Assembly (NCBI GenBank): GCA_030141605.1 | Contig: JAQGDQ010002389.1 | Location: forward strand, 62,001 to 126,000 | Length of the DNA stretch: 64,000 nucleotides | Reading direction: 5' to 3' | Origin: Tubiluchus corallicola | Taxonomy: Eukaryota > Priapulida > Priapulimorpha > Priapulimorphida > Tubiluchidae | Shown: positions 54,706 to 63,582 of the stretch, one piece after another | Layout of the letters: the number at the start of each line of letters is the position of its first letter | Position numbering within the stretch: position 1 is the stretch's first letter | The notes under the pieces: model-generated | Database searches by the model: none | The model's input: the letters and a program-made list of their open reading frames with translations, nothing else | What the model was told of the DNA's origin: nothing | Made by a program: the position numbers and the translations under genes

Positions 54706-57534
54706 CTAATGCGCCTCTGACCAATTACTTCCAGCCGAAACATCCACACGTAAAGGAACGTCTAAAGCCGCTATATTTTCCATCTCTTCCTTTAACAGAT
54801 TAATAACATTTTTCTGCTCATCCATAGGAGCCTCCAATACAATCTCATCATGAACCTGCAATAACATCCGAGCTCGAAAGCCCCTTTCTTTGAGTACATC
54901 ATAAATACGTATCATCGCAAGTTTCATAATATCAGCAGCCCCCCCCTGGATAGGCGCGTTAATTGCCGCGCGTTCCGCAAAAGCACGCCTGTTCCCATTC
55001 TTATGAAGAATCTCCGGTATATAACATCGACGTCCATATAATGTCTGAACATACCCTAAACGACGCGCTTGTTCTTTTGTTCTTTCCATATATTGGCGCA
55101 CGCCAGGAAAGCGCTCAAACCATTTTTCAATATATATACCAGCTTCTTCAGAAGAAATATTAAGCTGGCGCGCTAAACCAAAACGAGAAATTCCATAAAT
55201 AATTCCAAAATTAATCGCTTTTGCTTGGCGTCGCACCATCGCATCAACCTTTTCCAAAGGAATATTAAAAACCTCTGAGGCCGTCATGGCGTGAATATCT
55301 TTTTCCTCATAAAACGCAGCCTGCAACGCCTCCATATGAGCGACATGAGATAATAAACGAAGTTCAATCTGTGAATAATCAGCAGAAACAAGACAATAGC
55401 CTTCCCGAGCGATAAAACAACGCCGTATGTAACGCCCCTCTTCCGTTCGAATCGGAATATTTTGTAAATTGGGAGAAGAAGACGCTAAACGGCCAGTCGA
55501 TGTTCCCGCCATAGAAAATGAAGTGTGAACCCGCCCTGTATCAGGGTTAATCTGCTTTATTAAAGAGCGTGCATAAGTGCTCTGAAGTTTCGAAAGTTGA
55601 CGCCAAATCAAAAGGCGCTTTGCAATCTCATGACCGGAATCCGCCAAGGATTCAAGAACATTTGCTCTGGTAACCCATGCGCCAGATTTGCCCCTTTTCC
55701 CCCCTGGTAATTGAAGGCGCTCAAATAAGATTTCTCCCAATTGCGCAGGAGAAGCTATATTAAACTCCTGGCCAGCAAGCTCATAAATTTCCGCAGAAAA
55801 CTCCATTAACTGAGCAGAAAAAAGCCTGTCTAAGCGAGATAGTTCTTCAGAGTCAACAAGCACACCTTCCCGCTCCATCTCTTTTAAAATATAAATTAAC
55901 GGACGCTCCATTCCTTCATAAACCGACAAAAGAGATTCATAAGGAAGCTGTGGTTTTAAAATATGATGCAACCTCAATGTAACATCAGCATCCTCAGCAG
56001 CATAATCACACGCAACCTCCAAAGGAACCTTATCAAAAGTAATCTTCTGACGACCCGTCCCAACAATCGACTGATAACGGATCGTTTTCTTCCCTAAATA
56101 AAGCGAAGATAACTCATCCATATTATGATGATGTGAACTCCCTTTCAAAACATGAGAAATAACCATCGTATCATCACAAGGTACAATATCAATACCATAA
56201 CGCCCTAAAACATGCATATCATATTTAATATTCTGCCCTATCTTTAAAACAGACCTATCTTCCAATAAAGGCTTTAAAATCTTCATAGCAGAATAGAGCT
56301 CAATCTGCTGCACCTCTTCTTTTTCTTCTTCCACTTCTAAAAAACCTAGGTCCTGCTGCCCCTTATCCTCTTTTCCCTGATGACCCAAAGGGATATAATA
56401 AGATTCCCCAAATCGCCAACATAGAGAAACGCCAACAAGATCCGACTGCAAAGCATCCAAACCATTGGTCTCTGTATCAACAGCAACATATCCACACGCT
56501 TTCGCCCGATCCACACAAACCTTAAGATCATCTAGCGTCTGAATGAGAGAATAATCCTCCCGCTCAACAAAAGGAGGCAAAGGAAGATGAAAACGCTTTT
56601 CTTCACTTGTCTCCTCCTCCAAAAGAGGTTGTTTCTCTTCTATAGAGGCGCCTCCTTCCTCAACCCTAGAAGAGACACTATGCTTTGCCGATATCGCACT
56701 GACAAGCGAACGAAATCCTTGCTTTTGCAAAAAACTAATCAGCTTTTCCGGATCATAAGAAGAAAATTGTAACTCTTCCATAACAATTTCTAAAGGAATA
56801 TCACACTGTAAAGTAACAAGCTTCTTGGACAGCAATGCTAAATCCGCTTCTTCCAAAAGCTTTTGTCGCCTTTTAGGCTGCTTGATCTCATGAGCGTGTT
56901 TAAGTAGGTTTTCTAGCGTTCCATAAAGAGTAATCAGCATAGCCGCTGTCTTTACGCCAATACCACTAACACCAGGAATATTGTCACTTCGATCCCCAGC
57001 AAGAGCCTGAACATCAACAACCTTATCCGGAGAAACACCAAACTTTTCCACAACAGCCTCAGGACCAATATAACGCTTCTTAAGAGGATCAAACATTTTG
57101 ACCCCATCCTGAATTAATTGCATAATATCCTTATCCGAAGAAACGATAATCGTCTCAAGACCTTCCCGCAAGGCTTTATGTGCCAAAGTAGCAATCAAAT
57201 CATCTGCTTCAAACCCCTCATACTCGACAGCAGATAGATCCAAAACATCAACAGCTTCACGCACAAGAGGAAATTGAGGAACAAGATCTTCAGGAAGAGG
57301 CGGTCTGTGCGCTTTATATTCCGGCCATATCGCGCTGCGAAACGTGGGCGCCTTATGATCAAACACAACCACAATACCATCTTCCTCTTGAAGCAATTCA
57401 AGAAGATTCATCAGCATCTTGACAAACCCAAAAACAGCATTTACAGGAACACCATCCTGACGTCGCATGGGAGGAAGAGCATGAAATGCACGAAAAATAA
57501 ACCCTGAAACATCAACAAGCCAAAGGCGCTTCAT
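54706..57534 (-). CDS. polA: DNA polymerase I
   Basis: 942 residues with all three domains. The 5'-3' exonuclease (1-~300) has LWLVDVSGFIFRAFHALPPM, FEADDLIATLA and DRSDNIPGVSGIGVKTA. The 3'-5' proofreading domain retains its acidic residues (VAVDTETNGL, ~350). The polymerase has motif A SADYSQIELRLLSH (~715), motif B RRQAKAINFGIIYGIS (~765) and motif C QVHDEIVLEAP (~893). It fills gaps in repair and removes RNA primers. Separated from the second barrel gene by a terminator. Confidence 0.98.
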   Translation of the reverse strand: MKRLWLVDVSGFIFRAFHALPPMRRQDGVPVNAVFGFVKMLMNLLELLQEEDGIVVVFDHKAPTFRSAIWPEYKAHRPPLPEDLVPQFPLVREAVDVLDLSAVEYEGFEADDLIATLAHKALREGLETIIVSSDKDIMQLIQDGVKMFDPLKKRYIGPEAVVEKFGVSPDKVVDVQALAGDRSDNIPGVSGIGVKTAAMLITLYGTLENLLKHAHEIKQPKRRQKLLEEADLALLSKKLVTLQCDIPLEIVMEELQFSSYDPEKLISFLQKQGFRSLVSAISAKHSVSSRVEEGGASIEEKQPLLEEETSEEKRFHLPLPPFVEREDYSLIQTLDDLKVCVDRAKACGYVAVDTETNGLDALQSDLVGVSLCWRFGESYYIPLGHQGKEDKGQQDLGFLEVEEEKEEVQQIELYSAMKILKPLLEDRSVLKIGQNIKYDMHVLGRYGIDIVPCDDTMVISHVLKGSSHHHNMDELSSLYLGKKTIRYQSIVGTGRQKITFDKVPLEVACDYAAEDADVTLRLHHILKPQLPYESLLSVYEGMERPLIYILKEMEREGVLVDSEELSRLDRLFSAQLMEFSAEIYELAGQEFNIASPAQLGEILFERLQLPGGKRGKSGAWVTRANVLESLADSGHEIAKRLLIWRQLSKLQSTYARSLIKQINPDTGRVHTSFSMAGTSTGRLASSSPNLQNIPIRTEEGRYIRRCFIAREGYCLVSADYSQIELRLLSHVAHMEALQAAFYEEKDIHAMTASEVFNIPLEKVDAMVRRQAKAINFGIIYGISRFGLARQLNISSEEAGIYIEKWFERFPGVRQYMERTKEQARRLGYVQTLYGRRCYIPEILHKNGNRRAFAERAAINAPIQGGAADIMKLAMIRIYDVLKERGFRARMLLQVHDEIVLEAPMDEQKNVINLLKEEMENIAALDVPLRVDVSAGSNWSEAH

Positions 57535-57685
57535 CGTTTCATCGCCTTATATTTTACCATCGACAAACTCCTATGAAATATTCAATAAATATACACTTAT
57601 CTATCAAAAAAACATAGAAAATTATAAAAACGTAAAAATAACCTACCATACAGTTAATATCGCTTGCCTCAGGAGCATTAAAAAC

Positions 57686-57928
57686 TTACTGTTTATCTAA
57701 AGAAAGATGAGAAAATCCTATAAATTTAGAAGGAGAATTTAAAGAATATTCCTTCTTTTCTTCTAGAACAAAACGACACGAGCAGTAAGGACAAATAATT
57801 TCGTTCTCTGTAGGCTCCATCAGTAGATAAACACCAGGGTGTGCTAAACGTCTACTTCCTCCGCAACAAAAAACACGCCGCGTTTTTACAAAAAAAGTCT
57901 CGACAGTTTTACTCTTTTGTTCTAACAT
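57686..57928 (-). CDS. CHCC-type zinc-finger domain protein
   Basis: 80 residues. The central FCCGGSRRLAHPGVYL with ICPYCSCRFVL carries the Cys/His/Cys/Cys ligands of the zf-CHCC family, which includes alphaproteobacterial homologues of mitochondrial complex I subunit NDUFS6. A role in respiratory complex assembly or stability is inferred from the family. It stands alone on the minus strand, 151 bp upstream of polA. Confidence 0.8.
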   Translation of the reverse strand: MLEQKSKTVETFFVKTRRVFCCGGSRRLAHPGVYLLMEPTENEIICPYCSCRFVLEEKKEYSLNSPSKFIGFSHLSLDKQ

Positions 57929-58396
57929 AGCTTAATAACCTCAATAATTTATAATTTTGACAGCACCATGGCTTTAGCAAATCTATAAAGGCTTATATGA
58001 TTAATTATAAAGTTTAATATTAAGGTACTACCTGATGCATTTTTTCAAAAAAAAGCATAAATATTAATAAGTTGTCATTGAAAATCAACGCTTTAACAAT
58101 GAAAATTAAGCACTAACTGTCTAAAATAGTAAATTGTTTAATATAACTATATTAAAGGTTAAGTGCCTCCCTTAAAATTTAAGGCATTTATTATTTTTTA
58201 CTTTAAATATATGTTATTTATATATATACAACTATTTGTACATATATTTATTATATATACAACAAAAAAATAGAAAAAACAATAAAAAATAATTAAAAAC
58301 AATATGATATAAAAATATCTTTTGTAAAATACGATAATTTTATTTGAACTATAACTATTAAAAATAGTATCGTTTAACTAACTGTGGAGACTTAAA
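57929..58396. other. 468-bp AT-rich intergenic region upstream of gltA
   Basis: It holds no protein gene. A promoter-like pair (58072-58100) followed by a terminator-like hairpin (58164-58199) may mark a small RNA. Further on, TATATATACAAC occurs twice within ~40 bp and ACTATT-AAA-AATAGT (58354-58368) lies just before gltA. The gltA Shine-Dalgarno is GGAG, eight bases before the ATG. Confidence 0.45.
58072..58199 (+). ncRNA. Candidate small RNA (promoter plus terminator)
   Basis: TTGTCA (58072-58077), a 17-base spacer and AACAAT (58095-58100) form a possible promoter. About 65 bp later TGCCT (58164-58168) pairs with AGGCA (58182-58186), followed by TTTATTATTTTTTA. A transcript of ~90 nt would result. 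Alternatively this is a leader attenuator of gltA. No known RNA family was recognised. Confidence 0.3.
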
Positions 58397-59692
58397 ATGC
58401 CAGAGATGAAAAAAGCTGTAAAAAATACTTTTACCTTCATAAATAATGAAACAAATGAAACATTTGAATTTCCTGTGTACGAAGGAAGCATAGGTCCAGA
58501 TGTTGTTGATATCAGTAAATTTTACCAGAAAACAGGTTGCTTTACATACGATCCAGGCTTTACATCAACCGCATCATGCGAGTCAAAAATTACTTATATC
58601 GATGGAGAAAAAGGAGTACTCCTTTATAGAGGATACCCTATTGAACAATTGGCAAAACATTCTAACTTTATCGACACCTGTTGGCTTCTGCTCCATGGAG
58701 AACTTCCTTCAAAAGAAGAAAGAGATTCCTTCGAATATGAAATAAAATATCACACAATGCTCAACGAACAACTTTCTTCTATGGTACGAGGGTTTCGACG
58801 AACCTCTCACCCCATGGCCATCATGACAGGAGTGTGCGGCGCATTATCCGCCTTCTATCATGATAGAATGGATATTTTCGACCCAACTTACCGCCACCAG
58901 GCAACTTGCCGGCTTATCGCAAAAATGCCCACAATCGCCGCCATGGCCTATAAATACTCATTAGGGCAACCTTTCATATACCCCGATAACACACTCAGCT
59001 ATGCAGAGAATTTCCTTCACATGATGTTCGCAACACCGTGTGAAAAATACCATGTTAATCCCCTCTTAGCAAAAACAATGGATATTATCCTCCTGCTCCA
59101 TGCTGACCACGAACAGAATGCTTCTACCTCAACCGTCCGTTTAGCAGGATCCTCACACGCAAATCCCTTTGCTTGTGTAGCAGCAGGCGTAGCGGCTCTT
59201 TGGGGACCCGCCCATGGCGGCGCCAATGAAGCTGTCCTTAATATGCTCACAGAAATCGGATCAGTTGACCATATCCATACATATATCAAACGCGCAAAAG
59301 ATCCTCAAGATCCGTTCAGATTAATGGGGTTCGGGCATCGAGTCTATAAAAATTATGATCCTCGCGCAAGAATTATGCGCCAAATGTGCCATGATGTCCT
59401 TGAGGAACTCGGTAAAAAAAATGAGCCTAAACTTAAACTCGCAATCGAACTTGAAAAAATCGCTCTTGAAGACTCCTACTTTGTCGAAAGAAAACTCTAC
59501 CCTAACGTCGACTTTTACTCAGGGATCATCTTTGAGGCTATGAATATTCCCCTTTCTATGTTCACTGTCTTTTTTGCTGTCGCGCGAAGTATCGGATGGA
59601 TCGCACAATGGAACGAAATGATTGAAGATCCATTACAAAAAATCGGGCGACCAAGACAACTCTTTACAGGATCCAAACAAAGAGACCTCTAA
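58397..59692 (+). CDS. gltA: Citrate synthase
   Basis: 431 residues. Type II hexameric citrate synthase that condenses oxaloacetate with acetyl-CoA to start the TCA cycle. Signatures include [32 protein letters not shown] (~75), [16 protein letters not shown] (~235, catalytic His), [12 protein letters not shown] (~272, His) and [13 protein letters not shown] (~315), with the catalytic Asp later in [10 protein letters not shown] (~372). GGAG lies eight bases before the ATG. Stands alone with long AT-rich flanks. Confidence 0.98.
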   Translation: MPEMKKAVKNTFTFINNETNETFEFPVYEGSIGPDVVDISKFYQKTGCFTYDPGFTSTASCESKITYIDGEKGVLLYRGYPIEQLAKHSNFIDTCWLLLHGELPSKEERDSFEYEIKYHTMLNEQLSSMVRGFRRTSHPMAIMTGVCGALSAFYHDRMDIFDPTYRHQATCRLIAKMPTIAAMAYKYSLGQPFIYPDNTLSYAENFLHMMFATPCEKYHVNPLLAKTMDIILLLHADHEQNASTSTVRLAGSSHANPFACVAAGVAALWGPAHGGANEAVLNMLTEIGSVDHIHTYIKRAKDPQDPFRLMGFGHRVYKNYDPRARIMRQMCHDVLEELGKKNEPKLKLAIELEKIALEDSYFVERKLYPNVDFYSGIIFEAMNIPLSMFTVFFAVARSIGWIAQWNEMIEDPLQKIGRPRQLFTGSKQRDL

Positions 59693-59833
59693 GATAATTA
59701 AAATTTTATTATATCTCTAACGTCAACAAAAAAATTCTGTTAATTTTCTTTTAATATGCTACAATTTATAGAGCGTACAGATTGGTATGCCTCCAATAAT
59801 ACCGCTAGCATAAATTATTAAAGAGTAAAGAAC

Positions 59834-60076
59834 ATGACAATTACACCCACTGAAATTAAAACCCTTATTGAAAAAGAAATCCCTAACGCAGACGTGCATA
59901 TTGATGACTTAAATGGGGATGGAAAGCATTACGCAGCTTGGGTCGTTTCCGAGAAATTTAGAGGAAAAAGCCGCGTAGAACAGCATAAAATGGTTTATCA
60001 CGCTCTGAAAAACCATCTGGACGAAGAACTGCACGCTATCGCAATACAGACAAACCTACCGGAAATATCTTTATGA
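59834..60076 (+). CDS. BolA-family protein
   Basis: 80 residues of the small BolA fold. IKTLIEKEIPNADVHIDDLNG begins the protein, with HYAAWVVSEKFRGKSRVEQHKMVY and HAIAIQTNLP after it; the conserved His after KSRVEQ-type segment is a ligand of the shared Fe-S cluster. It overlaps the monothiol glutaredoxin gene by 4 bp (ATGA), and BolA and Grx4-type proteins form [2Fe-2S] complexes in iron sensing and cluster transfer. Confidence 0.9.
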   Translation: MTITPTEIKTLIEKEIPNADVHIDDLNGDGKHYAAWVVSEKFRGKSRVEQHKMVYHALKNHLDEELHAIAIQTNLPEISL

Positions 60077-60408
60077 ATCCTCCACACACAGCAATTAAAG
60101 AAAAAATAGATTCCATTATTCAAAACCACGACGTTGTCCTATTTATAAAAGGAGATTCTCAAAACCAAATGTGCGGATTCTCCGCAACTGTCGTACAGAT
60201 CATGTCTTTCCTGAAAACGTCTTTCCATGCTGTAAATGTTCTGGAAGATGAACAAATACGGCAAGAGATGAAAAGATATTCCGACTGGCCTACCTTCCCC
60301 CAACTCTATGTTAAACAAGAATTTATCGGCGGATGCGATATTATGCGGGAAATGTACGAAAGTGGAGAGCTTAAACAACTTTTTATCGACAAAAATATCC
60401 TAAGTTAA
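60073..60408 (+). CDS. grxD: Monothiol glutaredoxin (Grx4/GrxD type)
   Basis: 111 residues. The CGFS active-site motif is present in NQMCGFSATVVQIM, with DWPTFPQLYVKQEFIGGCDI (glutathione-binding TFPQ and GGCD) after it. It carries Fe-S clusters rather than reducing disulfides. The ATG overlaps the bolA stop, so the two are translationally coupled and probably act as one module. Confidence 0.95.
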   Translation: MNPPHTAIKEKIDSIIQNHDVVLFIKGDSQNQMCGFSATVVQIMSFLKTSFHAVNVLEDEQIRQEMKRYSDWPTFPQLYVKQEFIGGCDIMREMYESGELKQLFIDKNILS

Positions 60409-60440
60409 CCCTATCATAAATATATGCCCTTCCCTCTTTT

Positions 60441-61718
60441 ATGTCTTTCTCTTCATATATAAATATACATTCCGATATTTTAAAAGCCCTTAAAGCTGCT
60501 AATCTTCATTCTCCGACAGATATCCAAAAATCTGTCATTCCCGCCGCGTTGCATAAAAAAGATATTATCGGTATCGCACCAACAGGATCAGGCAAAACGC
60601 TTGCTTTCATAATACCTATTATGCAAAATATCCTTGATAATATCCCCCTCTCCACTCAAAAGGCACACACTCTTATCCTTGCTCCAACACGAGAACTCGC
60701 CTTACAAATCAGTCATGTTTTCTCTATTTTCGAAGGTATTATTCCCCATAGAAAAATCCTCATTACAGGAGGAAGACCCTATAAAAAACAAATACAAGCT
60801 CTCTTAAAACCATTGGATATTATTATCGCAACACCAGGGCGACTTCTGGAGCATATTCATCATAACCATATAGACCTCTCCGCTATCAATATCCTTATTC
60901 TTGATGAAGTCGATCGCATGCTGGATATGGGATTTATCGCAGATGTCAAAAAAATCCTCGCAATGCTCCCACCTTCCCCACAAAAAATGCTTTTTACAGC
61001 AACAATGCCCAACGATATCAAAAGACTTTCCTGCCAAATACTCTCTTCCCCCTTCTATGCTCAGTTAGCAGAAATTCAAGATAAACATGCCGATATCAGG
61101 CAAGAGCTCTTTCTTACACATAATTATAACCAAAAAAAATCTCTCCTTTTAAATATACTTAACCAGAAAAATACCCACCAAGCCATCATCTTTACCTCAA
61201 CACAAAACAGTGTCGAAGAACTTTATTATTGGCTTGAAAATAATTGTGGGTTTCCATGCGCTAAACTCCATGGAAATATGAATCAAAGCAGCCGGAAACA
61301 ATCACTCGCCAGCTTACGACAAAAAAAAATCGTCTGCCTTATCGCTACAGATCTCGCCTCTCGTGGTCTTGATATTCCTTCTGTCACTCATGTGATTAAT
61401 TTCGACCTTCCCACAGCTGCAGAAGACTACATACACCGCATCGGAAGAACAGGACGCGCTGGAATAAGCGGAACAGCAATCTCTTTCGCCAGCCCTGCCG
61501 ATAGAAGTAAACTCAACTCTATTGAACAAAGGTTAGGATGGCGTATTCCACGAATGTCCATACAAAATCCATCTCAAGACGAACAAAAACTTCCTCCCAA
61601 AAAAGACTCGACTCTTAAAAAAACTCACCAGAAAATAACACGGAAAAAAGCAAAAAATATTGTTAAAAAAAGGCGCACTGTTAATCGCAACACAAAAAAG
61701 AACTCCAGCAGGCGCTAA
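60441..61718 (+). CDS. DEAD-box-family RNA helicase (RhlE-like)
   Basis: 425 residues. Visible are the Q motif region (AANLHSPTDIQKSVIP), Walker A APTGSGKT (~48), PTRELALQ (~80), TPGRLLEH (~135), Walker B as ILDEVDRMLDMGF (~155) with DEVD in place of DEAD, TATMP for the usual SAT, DLASRGLDIP and HRIGRTGRAG. A Lys/Arg-rich tail (~380-425) likely binds RNA. A role in ribosome assembly or mRNA remodelling is inferred. It ends in a 4-bp tail overlap with the kinase gene on the other strand. Confidence 0.93.
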   Translation: MSFSSYINIHSDILKALKAANLHSPTDIQKSVIPAALHKKDIIGIAPTGSGKTLAFIIPIMQNILDNIPLSTQKAHTLILAPTRELALQISHVFSIFEGIIPHRKILITGGRPYKKQIQALLKPLDIIIATPGRLLEHIHHNHIDLSAINILILDEVDRMLDMGFIADVKKILAMLPPSPQKMLFTATMPNDIKRLSCQILSSPFYAQLAEIQDKHADIRQELFLTHNYNQKKSLLLNILNQKNTHQAIIFTSTQNSVEELYYWLENNCGFPCAKLHGNMNQSSRKQSLASLRQKKIVCLIATDLASRGLDIPSVTHVINFDLPTAAEDYIHRIGRTGRAGISGTAISFASPADRSKLNSIEQRLGWRIPRMSIQNPSQDEQKLPPKKDSTLKKTHQKITRKKAKNIVKKRRTVNRNTKKNSSRR

Positions 61719-62635
61719 TCTCCCTCTTTGAGAAAATCAGTACGATACACCGCAATAGCCTCTAAAGGCGGCAATGTATGGCATCCACCACTTTCCAAGG
61801 TCGAAATTCCCCCTATAATATTCCCTTCCCTTAAAGAATCGCGAAAAGGTGCGCCAGAAAGCCATGAAGATAAAAAACCCGCCACAAAAGCATCACCCGC
61901 TCCCGTCGTGTCAACAACAGGTAAATCCAGCGCAGAAACATGATAACGCTCCCCTTTATAATAGCCGTAAACACCTCGCTGGCCACAGGTGATAATCATT
62001 ATCTTAAAATAAGGCTTTAAAACTTCTAAAGCCTCTTCTACAGTCTTCTGATTCGTTAAGGCCATCGCTTCATCAGCATTTGGCATAAAAATATCAACCC
62101 CCTCACTCTTCTTTATAAAGGCCTCTAAAGGAAGTTCGGCAGATTCCCACCCAATATCAAGCGAAACCGTTATACCATACTCTGCCTTCTTTACAGCCAG
62201 GGAAGAGGCATTCTCCAAATAATCCAATCCACAAAAATGCAAATGGCGAAAATGTTCTGGAAAATAATCACACACATCCCACGATGGTGATGGTTTAACA
62301 TACGTCACCATCGCTCTATCGCCCTCGTGAGGCAATATGGCGGTCACTTTCGGCAAGGAATCATCCCGCTCAATCATATAAGACATATTTACATGAGAGT
62401 CTTTCATGTAGCGCTTAACCTCAAGGCTGAAAAGATCAGTGCCAATATCATCAATATGAGCAACACTGCATCCCAAATGCGACAACCATACACTTGTTGA
62501 AAAACCGCCTCCAGGAGAAATTGTCAAGCCATCCGCAAAAAATTCACGACCCGCTTCAGGCAAATGTTCAATATTCTCAAAAACCAAATCGCAAAATACT
62601 GTCCCGCTGACAACAATATCAACTTTCTGCTCCAC
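61715..62635 (-). CDS. PfkB-family carbohydrate kinase
   Basis: 306 residues of the ribokinase fold. N-terminal DIVVSGTVFCDLVFENIE and GGGFSTSVWLSHLG form the substrate side; the C-terminal signature DTTGAGDAFVAGFLSSWL (~245-262) has the catalytic Asp and anion hole. The sugar is unknown. It follows nagB by 35 bp on the same strand, so a hexosamine or another sugar feeding fructose-6-phosphate is plausible. It is unlike E. coli NagK, which has the ROK fold. Confidence 0.85.
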   Translation of the reverse strand: MEQKVDIVVSGTVFCDLVFENIEHLPEAGREFFADGLTISPGGGFSTSVWLSHLGCSVAHIDDIGTDLFSLEVKRYMKDSHVNMSYMIERDDSLPKVTAILPHEGDRAMVTYVKPSPSWDVCDYFPEHFRHLHFCGLDYLENASSLAVKKAEYGITVSLDIGWESAELPLEAFIKKSEGVDIFMPNADEAMALTNQKTVEEALEVLKPYFKIMIITCGQRGVYGYYKGERYHVSALDLPVVDTTGAGDAFVAGFLSSWLSGAPFRDSLREGNIIGGISTLESGGCHTLPPLEAIAVYRTDFLKEGD

Positions 62636-62670
62636 CTTGTCCCCTTTGATTCATATATCATTTAAAAAAA

Positions 62671-63492
62671 CTAACGATACAATCCATCGATTAACGAATC
62701 AACATTCAGATAATCTTTTTCGACTTCCTTAAAATGATGATACGTTTTAACTTTTAACTCATAGGCCGCTTCTTCATCAATAACAAGAATTGCAGAAGGA
62801 TGCAATTGAAGCGCAGAAATCGTCCACATATGATTGATTCCTTTCTCAATCGCATGCTTGATAGCACGCGCCTTCTTCACACCACTCGCCATAATAACAA
62901 CTTCCTGCGCATCTAAAAATGTCGCCACACCAATCGTCATCGCTAGGGTCGGGACCTGCTCAATATCATTATTAAAAAAACGCGCATTAGATGAACGTGT
63001 TGTCAGCGTTAACTCCTTATCACGAGTCCGAGATTGTAACGACGATCCCGCCTCATTAAATGCTAAATGGCCATCATCTCCTACACCACCAATAAAAAGA
63101 TGAACCCCTCCATAAGAACGAATACACTCTTCATACCGCCGCCCTTCCGCTTTTAAATCTTTCGCAAGACCATCAGGAATATTGATATTCTTATCAGAAA
63201 TATCAATATGCTTAAAAAAAGTTTCATACATATAAAAATGATAGCTTTGTGGATGAGAGGGATCAAGACCAACATACTCATCCATATTAAAAGTAATAAC
63301 ATGACGAAAACTTAAAAGACCATCTTGGTAAAATTTTATCAGCTGGCGATACATAGGAAGAGGAGTACCCCCTGTCGGCAAACCTAAAATAAATGGCGAA
63401 TCCTCCGTAGGAGAAAAAGAGCGAATCTTCTGAAGAATATAATAAGCAACCCATTTTCCATAATCCTCTTGCGATGTAATCACAACACGCAT
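62671..63492 (-). CDS. nagB: Glucosamine-6-phosphate deaminase
   Basis: 273 residues from the ATG at 63492, which has AAGGAG nine bases upstream and starts MRVVITSQEDYGKWVAYYI as the family does; the frame extends 13 codons further. It converts glucosamine-6-phosphate to fructose-6-phosphate and ammonia. Family motifs are LPTGGTPLPMYRQL (~38), FNMDEYVGL (~66, catalytic Asp) and GGVGDDGHLAFNEAGSS (~133, Asp, His and Glu). Amino-sugar catabolism is indicated; a PfkB-type kinase follows. No nagA or transporter is here. Confidence 0.95.
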   Translation of the reverse strand: MRVVITSQEDYGKWVAYYILQKIRSFSPTEDSPFILGLPTGGTPLPMYRQLIKFYQDGLLSFRHVITFNMDEYVGLDPSHPQSYHFYMYETFFKHIDISDKNINIPDGLAKDLKAEGRRYEECIRSYGGVHLFIGGVGDDGHLAFNEAGSSLQSRTRDKELTLTTRSSNARFFNNDIEQVPTLAMTIGVATFLDAQEVVIMASGVKKARAIKHAIEKGINHMWTISALQLHPSAILVIDEEAAYELKVKTYHHFKEVEKDYLNVDSLIDGLYR

Positions 63493-63582
63493 ATAGCTAT
63501 TCTCCTTCAACCATACAAGCAAAAATCTCAATAAATAACATAATAAAATGTCTCTTTTATAAAATATACAAATAGAGTACTC

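Noticed and set aside
57929-58396. A replication origin in the very AT-rich region before gltA
   Set aside because: No DnaA boxes (TTATCCACA-like) and no dnaA, dnaN, parA or hemE genes are nearby.
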